Notes under the pieces: model-generated
The model's database searches: none
What the model was told of the DNA's origin: nothing
Seen by the model: only the letters and a program-made list of their open reading frames with translations
Position numbers and translations under genes: made by a program
Part shown: piece after piece, positions 23,494-31,093 of the stretch
Numbering within the stretch: position 1 is the first letter of the stretch
Layout: every line of letters begins with the position of its first letter
Source of the DNA: Chloroflexota bacterium
GTDB lineage: Bacteria; Chloroflexota; Anaerolineae; Anaerolineales; Villigracilaceae
Assembly: GCA_016219545.1 (NCBI GenBank)
Contig: JACRMH010000005.1
Coordinates: 1-40,647 of the forward strand
Length of the DNA stretch: 40,647 nucleotides
Direction: 5' to 3'

Positions 23494-24744
23494 ATGATTT
23501 TCTGCAAAAGAATTTTATTGATTTCCGCGGCATGTCTAACACTTGCAGCAAATGCTTGCGCTAAAGCTACAAGCGAACCTGCCACGGCAACATCAACTAC
23601 ATCAGGGGCCATTCCGCTATCCCCAACTCAATCAACTCTTATTCCACACAACGCACATTTGGATGTGAAATGTTTGGAAATTCCTCAAGCGTTGCCTTCA
23701 TCCTTAGATACAAAAGGCTCCATCGTTCTCACTCAAAAAGCAAACCCCGAACAAACCTATTTATGGAATCTGAAAACTGAACAAAAATTTTTCCTTGAAA
23801 GCGGTCAGAATGAGCTTTTGTTATCTTTTGCGACCTCGCCCGATGGGAAGTGGCTCGCGCTGGACCATTCAATTCAAAATGGAATGACAACCACAAGCAG
23901 TAGCTTGGAAATACGAACATCAACAGGGGATATATACGCTACAAGAAAAATCGACGTTGGCACGTTTATATCCCGGTGGTTGAATAATGATCAATTAATA
24001 TTGCGGCATGGCTTTTCACCTTCAAGCGTACAGGTCGCTATTAATCCCTTTACTGGGATACAACAGGAATTAAAAACTGACTTCCCCGATTTCGTGTTCG
24101 ATATACAGCCAACTAGTGATTGGGAAAATCAGAGTGTTGTTGTGTATGATCCAAGCCTAACTCGAGTTGTGTATGCCGGAGACCCATCCGATTATGTCTT
24201 AGTTGATGCAATAAATAACAGTAGCATTACTCGCATTTCGCCTGCACCAGTTCTCGACAATGCGCCAAAGTGGTCACCAGATGGAGGACAATTTGTTATA
24301 TCTTATGCGGATATTTTGAATCCGATAAACGATCCGAAGAATTGGACATTTGAACTTTACAGCGTGAGCCGGAGCGGTCAATTCGAACAATTGACACACG
24401 TATCTGAATACTATAATCATCCCCGAATCAGATCTTATAAATGGTCGCCGGACGGCCGTAAAATCGCTTTCTGGTTGGAACCTAACCCCATAGGTATGGG
24501 TGGTATGTTCAATCTCGCAGTTTTGAATATGGATACTGGCAATGTAACAAACTATTGTGTAACAAGCTGGAGCAAGGGGATTCCGCCATTATTCTGGTCT
24601 CCGGATGGCAAACAACTTATATTAGAAACCTTCAACAAAAACAGAGAAGAAGCAACTCATTTACTCTTGGTAGATATTGAGAATGGTTGGGCCGCACAAA
24701 TTGGAGAGAATCTCACACCAACTGGCTGGATGACAAATGAATAG
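23494..24744 (+). CDS. Lipoprotein with TolB-like beta-propeller (copy 2)
   Basis: A 416-residue paralogue of the preceding gene. The start is ATG 23494 with AAGG upstream; a TTG at 23458 is in frame but unlikely. The signal peptide ends LTLAANAC, a lipobox with a less usual Asn, or a simple secretory signal. Propeller blades are seen as FATSPDGKWLALD, KWSPDGGQFVIS, YKWSPDGRKIAFW and FWSPDGKQLILE. Both proteins share the middle phrase of the type LNNDQLILR and the C-terminal GWMTNE. The 70-nt gap after copy 1 suggests cotranscription. The function is unknown: a sensor, binding protein or surface decoration are all possible. Confidence 0.72.
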   Translation: MIFCKRILLISAACLTLAANACAKATSEPATATSTTSGAIPLSPTQSTLIPHNAHLDVKCLEIPQALPSSLDTKGSIVLTQKANPEQTYLWNLKTEQKFFLESGQNELLLSFATSPDGKWLALDHSIQNGMTTTSSSLEIRTSTGDIYATRKIDVGTFISRWLNNDQLILRHGFSPSSVQVAINPFTGIQQELKTDFPDFVFDIQPTSDWENQSVVVYDPSLTRVVYAGDPSDYVLVDAINNSSITRISPAPVLDNAPKWSPDGGQFVISYADILNPINDPKNWTFELYSVSRSGQFEQLTHVSEYYNHPRIRSYKWSPDGRKIAFWLEPNPIGMGGMFNLAVLNMDTGNVTNYCVTSWSKGIPPLFWSPDGKQLILETFNKNREEATHLLLVDIENGWAAQIGENLTPTGWMTNE

Positions 24745-24799
24745 CCTCTCAACTTGACCCGTCCCGCGAAAGCGCAAATAAGTTTTGCCAGTCATCGGC

Positions 24800-24805
24800 T
24801 ATAAT
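24800..24805 (+). promoter_or_regulatory. -10 box placed 7 nt before the udk start codon
   Basis: TATAAT is followed by CGAAAAT and then the ATG at 24813. There is no Shine-Dalgarno sequence between them. Transcription from this box would start within a base or two of the start codon, giving a leaderless mRNA. The same 7-nt spacing occurs at the gene at 4497. Confidence 0.5.
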
Positions 24806-24812
24806 CGAAAAT

Positions 24813-25436
24813 ATGAGTCACAACACTCCCCTCGTCATTGGCATCGCAGGAGGCTCAGGCTCCGGCAAAACGACGGTCGCACAGGAGATCCTCAACCGCG
24901 TTGGCGCGGACCGGATCGCATATCTCCAGCACGATTCGTACTACAAAGACCTGAGCGGACTGCCGCCGAATCTTCGCGCAGAAGTCAACTTCGACCATCC
25001 CCACTCGCTAGAAACTGAACTGCTCATCAAACACCTCGTTTCATTGCGTGACCTTGAAGCTGTCGAAGTCCCGATCTACGATTTCTCCACTCACAGGCGC
25101 ACCGACCAAACGTTCACCGTCTCACCGCGCGGGGTGATCCTCGTCGAGGGAATCCTGATCTTCGCTGAACCTGAATTGCGAAAATTATTCGATGTGAAAA
25201 TTTTCGTGGATACCGACTCAGACCTGCGCTTCATCCGCCGCCTTCACCGTGACATCACCGAGCGCGGACGCACCACCGAATCTGTCATCAAACAATATCA
25301 ATCCACAGTCCGCCCCATGCACCTTGAATTCGTCGAACCGTCAAAACGCTATGCCGATATCATCATCCCCGAAGGCGGATTCAACACCGCCGCATTGGAC
25401 ATGGTCGTGGCAAGGATCGAATTGTTGTTGAAATAA
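24813..25436 (+). CDS. udk: Uridine kinase
   Basis: A 207-residue nucleoside kinase that phosphorylates uridine and cytidine to their monophosphates in pyrimidine salvage. The Walker A motif is [11 protein letters not shown] near the N-terminus. [21 protein letters not shown] and the segment [11 protein letters not shown] are conserved substrate-site elements, followed by [16 protein letters not shown] and [17 protein letters not shown]. The length is typical. No ribosome site precedes the ATG; instead TATAAT ends 7 nt upstream. The gene is solitary, followed by a hairpin repeat. Confidence 0.95.
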   Translation: MSHNTPLVIGIAGGSGSGKTTVAQEILNRVGADRIAYLQHDSYYKDLSGLPPNLRAEVNFDHPHSLETELLIKHLVSLRDLEAVEVPIYDFSTHRRTDQTFTVSPRGVILVEGILIFAEPELRKLFDVKIFVDTDSDLRFIRRLHRDITERGRTTESVIKQYQSTVRPMHLEFVEPSKRYADIIIPEGGFNTAALDMVVARIELLLK

Positions 25437-25443
25437 CTTATAT

Positions 25444-25606
25444 GTCGTTGCGAGCCACCGCTTTTGCTCTTTGGTGGCGCGGCAACCTCCTAATACGTTG
25501 GAGATTGCTTCGGGCTGGGTTTCGACACCTGCACTTGCGTGCTGATGCAAGTGTACGCCGCAAAGAACAAGAACGCGGCTACTCTACCACCAGCCCTCGC
25601 AATGAC
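25444..25606. repeat. Multi-hairpin intergenic repeat bounded by GTCGTTGCGAG / CTCGCAATGAC
   Basis: The ends at 25444-25454 and 25596-25606 are inverse complements with one mismatch. Between them lie further hairpins: GCCACC (25454-25459) with GGTGGC (25473-25478), and CACTTGC (25532-25538) with GCAAGTG (25547-25553). The ends and the inner GAGATTGCTTCG resemble intergenic elements of the GTCATTGCGAG...GCAATCTC type that I recall from Chloroflexota genomes. A frame through it is open into the cyclophilin gene but is not coding. Confidence 0.65.
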
Positions 25607-25633
25607 GCCAAATTACTTAAAGGAGATTTTAGA

Positions 25634-26143
25634 ATGGCAAAACAATGGAATACCGCACCCGCAATGCAGATCGACCCGAAGAAGAAATACAAAGCCCGCA
25701 TGGAAACCGACAAAGGCACCATGGTCATTGAGTTGTTCGCAGACAAGACCCCAGTGACCGTGAATAACTTTGTATTCCTCTCCCGCGAAGGCTTTTATGA
25801 CGGTGTCATCTTCCACCGCGTCATTGACAATTTCATGGTCCAGGGCGGCGACCCAACCGGCACCGGCCGCGGCGGACCCGGCTATAAATTCAAGGATGAA
25901 TTCGACGCCAGCTTAAAGCATGACAAGCAGGGCATCCTCTCCATGGCGAATGCCGGCCCCGGCACGAATGGTTCACAGTTCTTCATCACTCACGGACCGA
26001 CTCCTCATCTCAATGGCAAGCACACCGTCTTTGGTTATGTCGTGGAAGGACTCGATGTACTCATGTCCATCCCTGCGCGTGACCCGGGCAATGTCAATGC
26101 GCCGGCTGTAAAGATCATCCGTGTCACCATCGAAGAAAGCTAA
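25634..26143 (+). CDS. Cyclophilin-type peptidyl-prolyl isomerase
   Basis: A 169-residue cytoplasmic isomerase that speeds cis-trans change of proline bonds in folding proteins. The cyclophilin core is intact: [19 protein letters not shown] carries the catalytic Arg, followed by [18 protein letters not shown] and [14 protein letters not shown]. No signal peptide or membrane helix is present, so it is the cytosolic form. The start is ATG 25634, with AAGGAG about 10 nt upstream; the open frame to 25442 runs through the hairpin repeat. The neighbouring VTT-type gene starts at or just after its end. Confidence 0.94.
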   Translation: MAKQWNTAPAMQIDPKKKYKARMETDKGTMVIELFADKTPVTVNNFVFLSREGFYDGVIFHRVIDNFMVQGGDPTGTGRGGPGYKFKDEFDASLKHDKQGILSMANAGPGTNGSQFFITHGPTPHLNGKHTVFGYVVEGLDVLMSIPARDPGNVNAPAVKIIRVTIEES

Positions 26144-26711
26144 GAATTCAAACGTGCCAACGTTTAAACGTTCGAACGTTGGCATAACAACGCTTCGCGT
26201 CTTATCCATTATTGCTGTCATTGGCATCACGGTTTACATTTACAGCATCCGCGAACATGTGCAGGATTTTGCCGCCTATGGCTACCCCGGTATCTTTCTC
26301 ATCGCCTTGATGGCTAATGCGACAGTTTTCCTGCCTGCACCAGGAATCGCGATCGTCTTTGCAATGGGGAGTATTTTCAATCCCTTGGGAGTTGCGCTGG
26401 CAGCCGGAACCGGCGGAGCTCTTGGCGAACTCTCCGGTTATCTCGCAGGCTTCAGCGGACAAGCCGTAGTGGAACAAACCGATATTTACGAAAAAATAAC
26501 TCCATGGATCAATAAATATGGCGGCTGGGCGATCTTATTTCTCGCCGCCATCCCCAATCCGTTTTTTGATATAGCAGGAATTGCCGCCGGCATTGCCAAA
26601 ATGCCGCTCTGGAAATTCCTGCTTTTTTGTTGGGTCGGTCAATTGATCAAGATGACCATGTTCGCCTTTGCCGGAGCATATTCAATTGATTGGCTGCAAA
26701 AAATGTTTTAA
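26121..26711 (+). CDS. VTT/DedA-like membrane protein
   Basis: A membrane protein of up to 196 residues with about four or five helices. It carries the VTT/SNARE-associated features: a re-entrant region [18 protein letters not shown], then [13 protein letters not shown], and the second half [17 protein letters not shown] with the conserved Pro-Asn-Pro-Phe-Asp. DedA/VTT proteins are thought to act as lipid flippases or scramblases. The start is unclear. GTG 26121 lies inside the upstream gene, and GTG 26154 sits at the edge of an inverted repeat; neither has a ribosome site. The first membrane helix begins around residue 25 of the longest form. Confidence 0.8.
   Translation: MSPSKKAKNSNVPTFKRSNVGITTLRVLSIIAVIGITVYIYSIREHVQDFAAYGYPGIFLIALMANATVFLPAPGIAIVFAMGSIFNPLGVALAAGTGGALGELSGYLAGFSGQAVVEQTDIYEKITPWINKYGGWAILFLAAIPNPFFDIAGIAAGIAKMPLWKFLLFCWVGQLIKMTMFAFAGAYSIDWLQKMF
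26155..26184. repeat. Inverted repeat with three AACGTT units
   Basis: TGCCAACGTT (26155-26164) and AACGTTGGCA (26175-26184) are exact inverse complements, and the loop contains a third AACGTT. It sits just after the cyclophilin stop and within or just before the VTT coding region. It may be an attenuator, an operator or a small palindromic repeat. Confidence 0.5.
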
Positions 26712-26716
26712 AAATT

Positions 26717-26943
26717 CTGGTGGTCGAGTAGGGCTGCGCTTTCTCAGCCCTTATCGAGACCAACAAGTTATATGCAAAACTACATGAGCTTGCCACAAAT
26801 TCGCACGTATGATTTAAAAAATTCGCGAATATTCGTGTAATTCGTGGCTAAAAGATTTTGAACTGCGTAAACTCTGGATATATTGCAAACGTGGTGGTCT
26901 CGATACGCCCCTCTAAAAACATTCGGGGCTACTCGACCACCAG
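26717..26943. repeat. Two inverted copies of a CTGGTGGTCGAGTA palindromic repeat
   Basis: Copy 1 (about 26717-26764) begins CTGGTGGTCGAGTA and folds on GGGCTG...CAGCCC. Copy 2 (about 26891-26943) ends TACTCGACCACCAG and folds on GCCCC...GGGGC. The two copies face each other, so the outer 14 nt form an exact inverted repeat spanning about 227 bp. The AT-rich middle (26765-26890) has no gene. It fills the space before the M20 peptidase. Confidence 0.7.
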
Positions 26944-26969
26944 AGTAGAATTTCACCAAAGGAGAAACC

Positions 26970-28328
26970 ATGAGCGACTACACAAAGATAGATGCATATA
27001 TCGAAAAGAATCTCGAACAAAGCCTTGCCGAACTTTCAGTGTATGTGGCACAGCCCAGTGTCAGCGCGCAGAATTTGGGGCTGAAGGAATGCGCGCAAAT
27101 TGTCAAATCCATGCTCGAAAAACGCGGCTTCAAAGCGCAGATCATGGATACCGACGGCGCTCCTGTTGTATTCGGCGAGCGCAAAGGCAAAAGCGCCAAG
27201 ACCCTGCTCATCTACAATCACTATGATGTCCAGCCGCCTGAGCCGTTGGAGTTGTGGGAAAGCCCGCCCTTTGAGCCTGTCATCCGCAACGGGAAAATGT
27301 ACGGGCGCGGAGTCAGTGATGACAAGAGTCATTTAACGGCGCGTCTCTTCGCGCTGGATGCGATCATGGATTCGGAAGGCGAACTTCCCTGCAATATCAA
27401 GTTCATCGTTGAAGGAGAAGAAGAGACCAGCAGTGTCCACTTGCATGATTTCATCAAACAAAATCTGGATACCCTCAAAGCCGATGCCTGCATTTGGGAA
27501 TTCGGCGGAGTGGACCATCGCGAAGTGCCGATGCAATATCTCGGTCTGCGCGGGATCTGCTATGTCGAACTAAGTGTCGAGTCACTCGGGACTGATGTCC
27601 ATTCGGGTCTGGGTGGCAGTATCTTCCCCAACGCGGCCTGGAGACTCGTTTGGGCACTGAACAGCCTCAAAGGTCCGGATGAGCGGATTCGCATCCCCGG
27701 CTTTTATGACAACATCATCCCGCCCTCCGCTCGTGACCGGGAGTTGATGGATGCGCTTCCCGATGTTGCGGAAGTTTATAAAAAACAATTCGGCGTCAAA
27801 GAATTTATCAAGGGCTTGAAGGGCGGCACTGATCTAAAAATGGAGGAGGTGTTCACGCCCACCTGCACCATTTGCGGACTCACCAGCGGCTATCAAGGTC
27901 CCGGCTCAAAGACGGTTCAGCCTGCGCTTGCATCTGCCAAAGTGGATTTCAGACTCGTCCCCGAACAAAAGCCGGAAGACATTGCTGCGAAACTCCGCCT
28001 CCATCTTGACCGTGAAGGATTCAGCGACGTGAAGATCACTCTCCTCGGTGGAGAACCTGCCGCGCGCACGAATCCAGATGACCCATTTATAAAAATCGTT
28101 GTGGATGCCGCCGAGGACGTTTTTGAATCGCCGATGGCAATTGTCCCAATGGTTGGCGGATCGGGGCCCAATTACCCGTTCGTACATGACCTTGGCCTGC
28201 CCGTTGCGACGATGGGACATGGCTACCCCGACACACGCGCCCACGCCCCCAACGAGAATATCCGCCTTGATTTGTACCTCAAACATGCGCGTCACATGGC
28301 TCGTGTGGTGAAAGAATTCGCGAAGTAA
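26970..28328 (+). CDS. M20-family metallopeptidase (dipeptidase-like)
   Basis: A 452-residue zinc-dependent exopeptidase of the M20/ArgE/CPG2 family. Metal and catalytic residues are visible: His84 and Asp86 in NHYDVQPPE, Asp117 in GRGVSDDKS, the EGEEETSS segment with the catalytic Glu (about 148-155), and a C-terminal HAPNENIRL with the last His ligand. The WESPPFEP motif is typical of the larger carnosine/dipeptidase-like M20 subgroup. The insertion at about 190-310 is the dimerisation domain. AAGGAG precedes the ATG. It is solitary. Substrates are probably short peptides or N-acyl amino acids. Confidence 0.92.
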   Translation: MSDYTKIDAYIEKNLEQSLAELSVYVAQPSVSAQNLGLKECAQIVKSMLEKRGFKAQIMDTDGAPVVFGERKGKSAKTLLIYNHYDVQPPEPLELWESPPFEPVIRNGKMYGRGVSDDKSHLTARLFALDAIMDSEGELPCNIKFIVEGEEETSSVHLHDFIKQNLDTLKADACIWEFGGVDHREVPMQYLGLRGICYVELSVESLGTDVHSGLGGSIFPNAAWRLVWALNSLKGPDERIRIPGFYDNIIPPSARDRELMDALPDVAEVYKKQFGVKEFIKGLKGGTDLKMEEVFTPTCTICGLTSGYQGPGSKTVQPALASAKVDFRLVPEQKPEDIAAKLRLHLDREGFSDVKITLLGGEPAARTNPDDPFIKIVVDAAEDVFESPMAIVPMVGGSGPNYPFVHDLGLPVATMGHGYPDTRAHAPNENIRLDLYLKHARHMARVVKEFAK

Positions 28329-28351
28329 TAGCAAAAACATAAAGGATCGTA

Positions 28352-29203
28352 ATGTTTAACGCTGAGTTGGTTAACGCCGTTGAAACCTTTTCTGAGCTTA
28401 TGCTCCCTCTTTCTGAAAATGATCTTGCCCGCAACTGGGTATGGAAAGATCATGATGAAGAAGGAATTCGTTTCGCCTTCTTCGTAACAATTCAGGAGTT
28501 GCGGCAATTGGCTGCGCAACTCGCCGCCAATCGCAAACCGTTAACGCAAGCTCAGCACATTCTTGGTCAGTATCACAAACAGTTCATGGATCTGCAAGCT
28601 GCCGTCTTTGGCCTTTTAAAAGAAGATTCAGAACAAGCCCCGGCAGAAGGCGAATGGACTGTACGACAAGTCTACTCACACATTCTTGGCGCGGAGTTTG
28701 GCTTTCGCGCAGTGATCCGCTACGCATTGGAAGGCCATCGCTCTGGGAATTGGAAACCAGAGCCAACACCTGAGTCTGAATATCCGCGTTTATACGGCCT
28801 AAGCGAAAGCGATTATGACGAGTTGATGAATGGTCCGCTTGAAGGAATGCTGGCTTTTCACCGTGAAATGCATCCGCAGATCATTCAGGAATTCAGCGGC
28901 ATAACAAATCAGGAATTGGATTTACCGTCCGCCTTTTGGGAGGAGACACGTTTCCCAATTCGTCATCGCCTGCATCGTTTTGAGGCGCATTTCATTCAAC
29001 ATACCGTGCAAGTTGACAAGACTCTGGTTGCCTTGGGGCAGACTCCAAGCGAATCGAAACGACTCATCCGATATTTGTATTCGGCACTGGCAGAGGTCAA
29101 TGCAAATCTGATCGGTGAAAATATTTCCCAGGAAAGTTGTGCAAAATTGGCAGAATCCATAAATTCCAGATCAGTGAAAATCATGTCTGTTTTGGAGAAG
29201 TAA
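28352..29203 (+). CDS. DinB/YfiT-like putative metalloenzyme
   Basis: A 283-residue protein with the DinB four-helix fold. GEWTVRQVYSHILGAEFGF carries the first metal His, and HRFEAHFIQHTVQVDKT near residue 217 gives the HxxxH-type pair, so a three-histidine metal site is likely. The family includes thiol-dependent transferases (mycothiol, bacillithiol) and enzymes of unknown role. The N-terminal 75 residues and a C-terminal helical extension make it longer than the common 160-residue members; the N-terminal part may be a second, degenerate DinB-like bundle. AAGGA lies upstream of the ATG, 23 nt after the peptidase, so it may be cotranscribed. Confidence 0.78.
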   Translation: MFNAELVNAVETFSELMLPLSENDLARNWVWKDHDEEGIRFAFFVTIQELRQLAAQLAANRKPLTQAQHILGQYHKQFMDLQAAVFGLLKEDSEQAPAEGEWTVRQVYSHILGAEFGFRAVIRYALEGHRSGNWKPEPTPESEYPRLYGLSESDYDELMNGPLEGMLAFHREMHPQIIQEFSGITNQELDLPSAFWEETRFPIRHRLHRFEAHFIQHTVQVDKTLVALGQTPSESKRLIRYLYSALAEVNANLIGENISQESCAKLAESINSRSVKIMSVLEK

Positions 29204-29277
29204 TGTGATGCGCCAGTACTTACTCAAAGTGACCTTACTCACGCGAATTTCGTGACGTTCTTTTTGGTCATCCAGAA

Positions 29278-29325
29278 TATAATTAGTTTGTAATAAATTT
29301 CACGAATTGGAGACTTTCCAATTCG
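29278..29325 (+). promoter_or_regulatory. -10 box and leader hairpin of the CBS-ACT gene
   Basis: TATAAT (29278-29283) is followed by an exact 9-bp inverted repeat, CGAATTGGA (29303-29311) with TCCAATTCG (29317-29325), and GGAGG just before the ATG at 29348. The hairpin would lie in the leader RNA and could affect stability or translation. Confidence 0.45.
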
Positions 29326-29347
29326 CTTAACTACCTTGGAGGTAAAA

Positions 29348-29989
29348 ATGTTTGTCGGTGAAAGAATGTCCCACCCTGTTATATCGTTAACCCCTGACGT
29401 TCCCATTCATGATGCTTTGGTCATGTTCAAGAAAGAACACATCCGCCGCGCGCCAGTAATGAAAGATGGCAAGCTGGTTGGTATCGTCTCTGAACGCGAC
29501 CTGCTCAATGCTTCGCCCTCCCCTGTTACAAGCTTGAGCGTGTGGGAAATGAATTACTTGATCAGCAAAGTGACCGTGAAGCAGGTCATGAGCAAAAAAG
29601 TCAAGACCATTGATATCGACACACCCATCGAAGAAGCCGCTCGCATCATGGCTGATTCAAAACTCGGAGGCTTGCCCGTAGTGCGTTCCGGTCAAGTAGT
29701 CGGCATGATCACTGAAACCGATCTATTTAAGATCTTCCTGGAGTTGATGGGCGCCCGCACGAAGGGCATCCGCATCACTGCGGAAATTGATGATACACCC
29801 GGCACTTTGGCGAAAATTACAAAGGCCATTGCAGAAGCTGGCGGTGACTTTATCTCCTTTGGTCAATTCTCCGGGAATGACCCAAGCACAAAGGTGCTGA
29901 CATTCAAAGTGTCTGGTCTCAAAAAGGATGCCATCCAAAAGGTATTGGTAAAACACGTGAAGAAGTTCTGGGATATCCGCCAGAGCTAA
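29348..29989 (+). CDS. CBS-pair plus ACT domain regulatory protein
   Basis: A 213-residue cytoplasmic protein from ATG 29348 (GGAGG upstream; a TTG at 29336 is less likely). Two CBS domains occupy roughly 1-60 and 75-130, with MSHPVISLTPDVPI, KLVGIVSERDLL, MSKKVKTIDIDTPI and QVVGMITETDLF. An ACT domain follows (about 140-210: ITAEIDDTPGTLAKITKAI). CBS pairs bind adenine nucleotides and ACT domains bind amino acids, so this is a two-input sensor without an enzyme domain, resembling AcuB-type proteins. The target is unknown. It has its own promoter and a strong terminator. Confidence 0.9.
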   Translation: MFVGERMSHPVISLTPDVPIHDALVMFKKEHIRRAPVMKDGKLVGIVSERDLLNASPSPVTSLSVWEMNYLISKVTVKQVMSKKVKTIDIDTPIEEAARIMADSKLGGLPVVRSGQVVGMITETDLFKIFLELMGARTKGIRITAEIDDTPGTLAKITKAIAEAGGDFISFGQFSGNDPSTKVLTFKVSGLKKDAIQKVLVKHVKKFWDIRQS

Positions 29990-30006
29990 ATTTGCATCAC
30001 ATAACA

Positions 30007-30040
30007 AAAAAACGCTGATCTTTTCAAGTCAGCGTTTTTT
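30007..30040. terminator. Bidirectional intrinsic terminator
   Basis: AAAAAACGCTGA (30007-30018) pairs with TCAGCGTTTTTT (30029-30040). It separates the CBS-ACT gene from the convergent pseudouridine synthase gene and has a T-run in both directions. Confidence 0.93.
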
Positions 30041-30043
30041 ATA

Positions 30044-30883
30044 TTAATACATCGTTGATTTTTTGGATGGCTTGCTGGTTTTCTTTGGCAAGGATTCTTT
30101 TGGCTTATCTTTAGCCCAGGGTTTCCTTTGCGCCGGCTTTCGTTTGTAAGCTGGTACAGCCCTTGGTCCCTTCTCTTCCCCTTTGAGATCAGCTATTTCA
30201 TCTGCTGTAAGGTAGCGCCATTGACGCGGTTTCAAGCTTCCCAGTTTCAACGCGCCGATCCTCATGCGGATGATCTTCACAACAGGCAATCCCAGCAGCC
30301 GCCCCACTTCGCGGATCTGACGTTTCTTGCCCTCACCCATCACAACACGGATCCATGCGCCTTTGCCGGATGATGAGATAAAGACCACATCGGCTGGTCT
30401 GGTCTTATCGCCATCGTCAAGGACCACACCGCGACGCCAGGCTTCCAACTGTTTTTCATCGGGGCGGCGCGCAACCAAAACACGATATTCTTTTTCGTGA
30501 CCAAATTTTGGGTGAGTTAATTTATTCGTTAACTCGCCGTCATTGGTCATCAGGATCAGCCCTTCAGAATCAAAATCCAAACGGCCTACCGGATATAAAT
30601 GTCCTTCGACAGGGATTAGTCCGCGGACGGTTTCGCGGTCATCCTGGCCTTCCGCAGCAGACAATACATTGCGCGGCTTATAAAGCGCAATATATGTGAG
30701 CGACTCTGCCTTGGGCAAAGCCTTGCCATCCATCGTGACCTTATCCACAGACAGGTCCGCTTTTTGACCGAGAATAGCGGTCACTCCATTTACACGCACG
30801 CGGCCGGAAATAATGAATTCTTCACAGGCGCGGCGGGACCCATATCCAGCTTGAGCAAGTAGTTTTTGTAATCGTTCTTCCAT
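30044..30883 (-). CDS. rluB: Pseudouridine synthase, RsuA/RluB family
   Basis: A 279-residue rRNA-modifying enzyme. The N-terminal S4 RNA-binding domain (about 1-48: RLQKLLAQAGYGSRRACEEF) is followed by the catalytic domain with the RsuA/RluB signature GRLDFDSEGLILMTNDGEL; Asp103 is the nucleophile. Later KKRQIREV and the GLPVVKIIRMRIG segment are typical. The C-terminal 45 residues are a Lys/Pro-rich basic tail, probably disordered and RNA-binding. The best match in kind is RluB (23S rRNA U2605), but RsuA or RluE-like specificity cannot be excluded. TATAAT lies 9 nt before the ATG with no ribosome site, so the mRNA may have almost no leader. Confidence 0.88.
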   Translation of the reverse strand: MEERLQKLLAQAGYGSRRACEEFIISGRVRVNGVTAILGQKADLSVDKVTMDGKALPKAESLTYIALYKPRNVLSAAEGQDDRETVRGLIPVEGHLYPVGRLDFDSEGLILMTNDGELTNKLTHPKFGHEKEYRVLVARRPDEKQLEAWRRGVVLDDGDKTRPADVVFISSSGKGAWIRVVMGEGKKRQIREVGRLLGLPVVKIIRMRIGALKLGSLKPRQWRYLTADEIADLKGEEKGPRAVPAYKRKPAQRKPWAKDKPKESLPKKTSKPSKKSTMY

Positions 30884-30892
30884 AGGGTCAGT

Positions 30893-30898
30893 ATTATA
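30893..30898 (-). promoter_or_regulatory. -10 box 9 nt before the rluB start
   Basis: On the minus strand TATAAT (30898-30893) is followed by nine bases and the ATG at 30883, with no Shine-Dalgarno sequence. This predicts a leader of about three nucleotides. Confidence 0.5.
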
Positions 30899-30936
30899 AC
30901 GGATTAGATTGGCAATCTCCCTATTCAGTCTCTAAA

Positions 30937-31060
30937 TAGATCTCTTGCATAAGTGCGCTAGAGAGCGCACTACAACACAAAAGAATTATGTTTTGTGTAG
31001 CGGACGTTCTCTAACGTCCGCTTTCGACAGCTCTACGATTTGACTTTTGCAAGAGGTCTA
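30937..31060. repeat. 124-bp cloverleaf-like element with terminal inverted repeats
   Basis: The ends TAGATCTCTTGCA (30937-30949) and TGCAAGAGGTCTA (31048-31060) are inverse complements at 12 of 13 positions. Three perfect internal hairpins follow one another: AGTGCGCT/AGCGCACT (30952-30971), ACACAAAA/TTTTGTGT (30975-30998) and AGCGGACGTT/AACGTCCGCT (30999-31022). The first and third have complementary loops AGAG and CTCT. The whole can fold as a cloverleaf and resembles a MITE or REP-type element. It lies between the rluB start and the exonuclease stop. The remaining bases of this gap show nothing. Confidence 0.75.
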
Positions 31061-31093
31061 ATAATTTTTTAAACAATTTGCAAAAGCAACAAA

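Noticed and set aside
25442..25633. N-terminal extension of the cyclophilin
   Set aside because: It runs through a palindromic repeat, and the real start at 25634 has AAGGAG.
26712..26969. CRISPR array
   Set aside because: There are only two repeat copies, in opposite orientation, and no regular spacers.
30937..31060. tRNA or tmRNA in the cloverleaf region
   Set aside because: No TTCGAATC-type T-loop, no CCA-compatible acceptor stem and no anticodon arm; the stems are too symmetric and palindromic.
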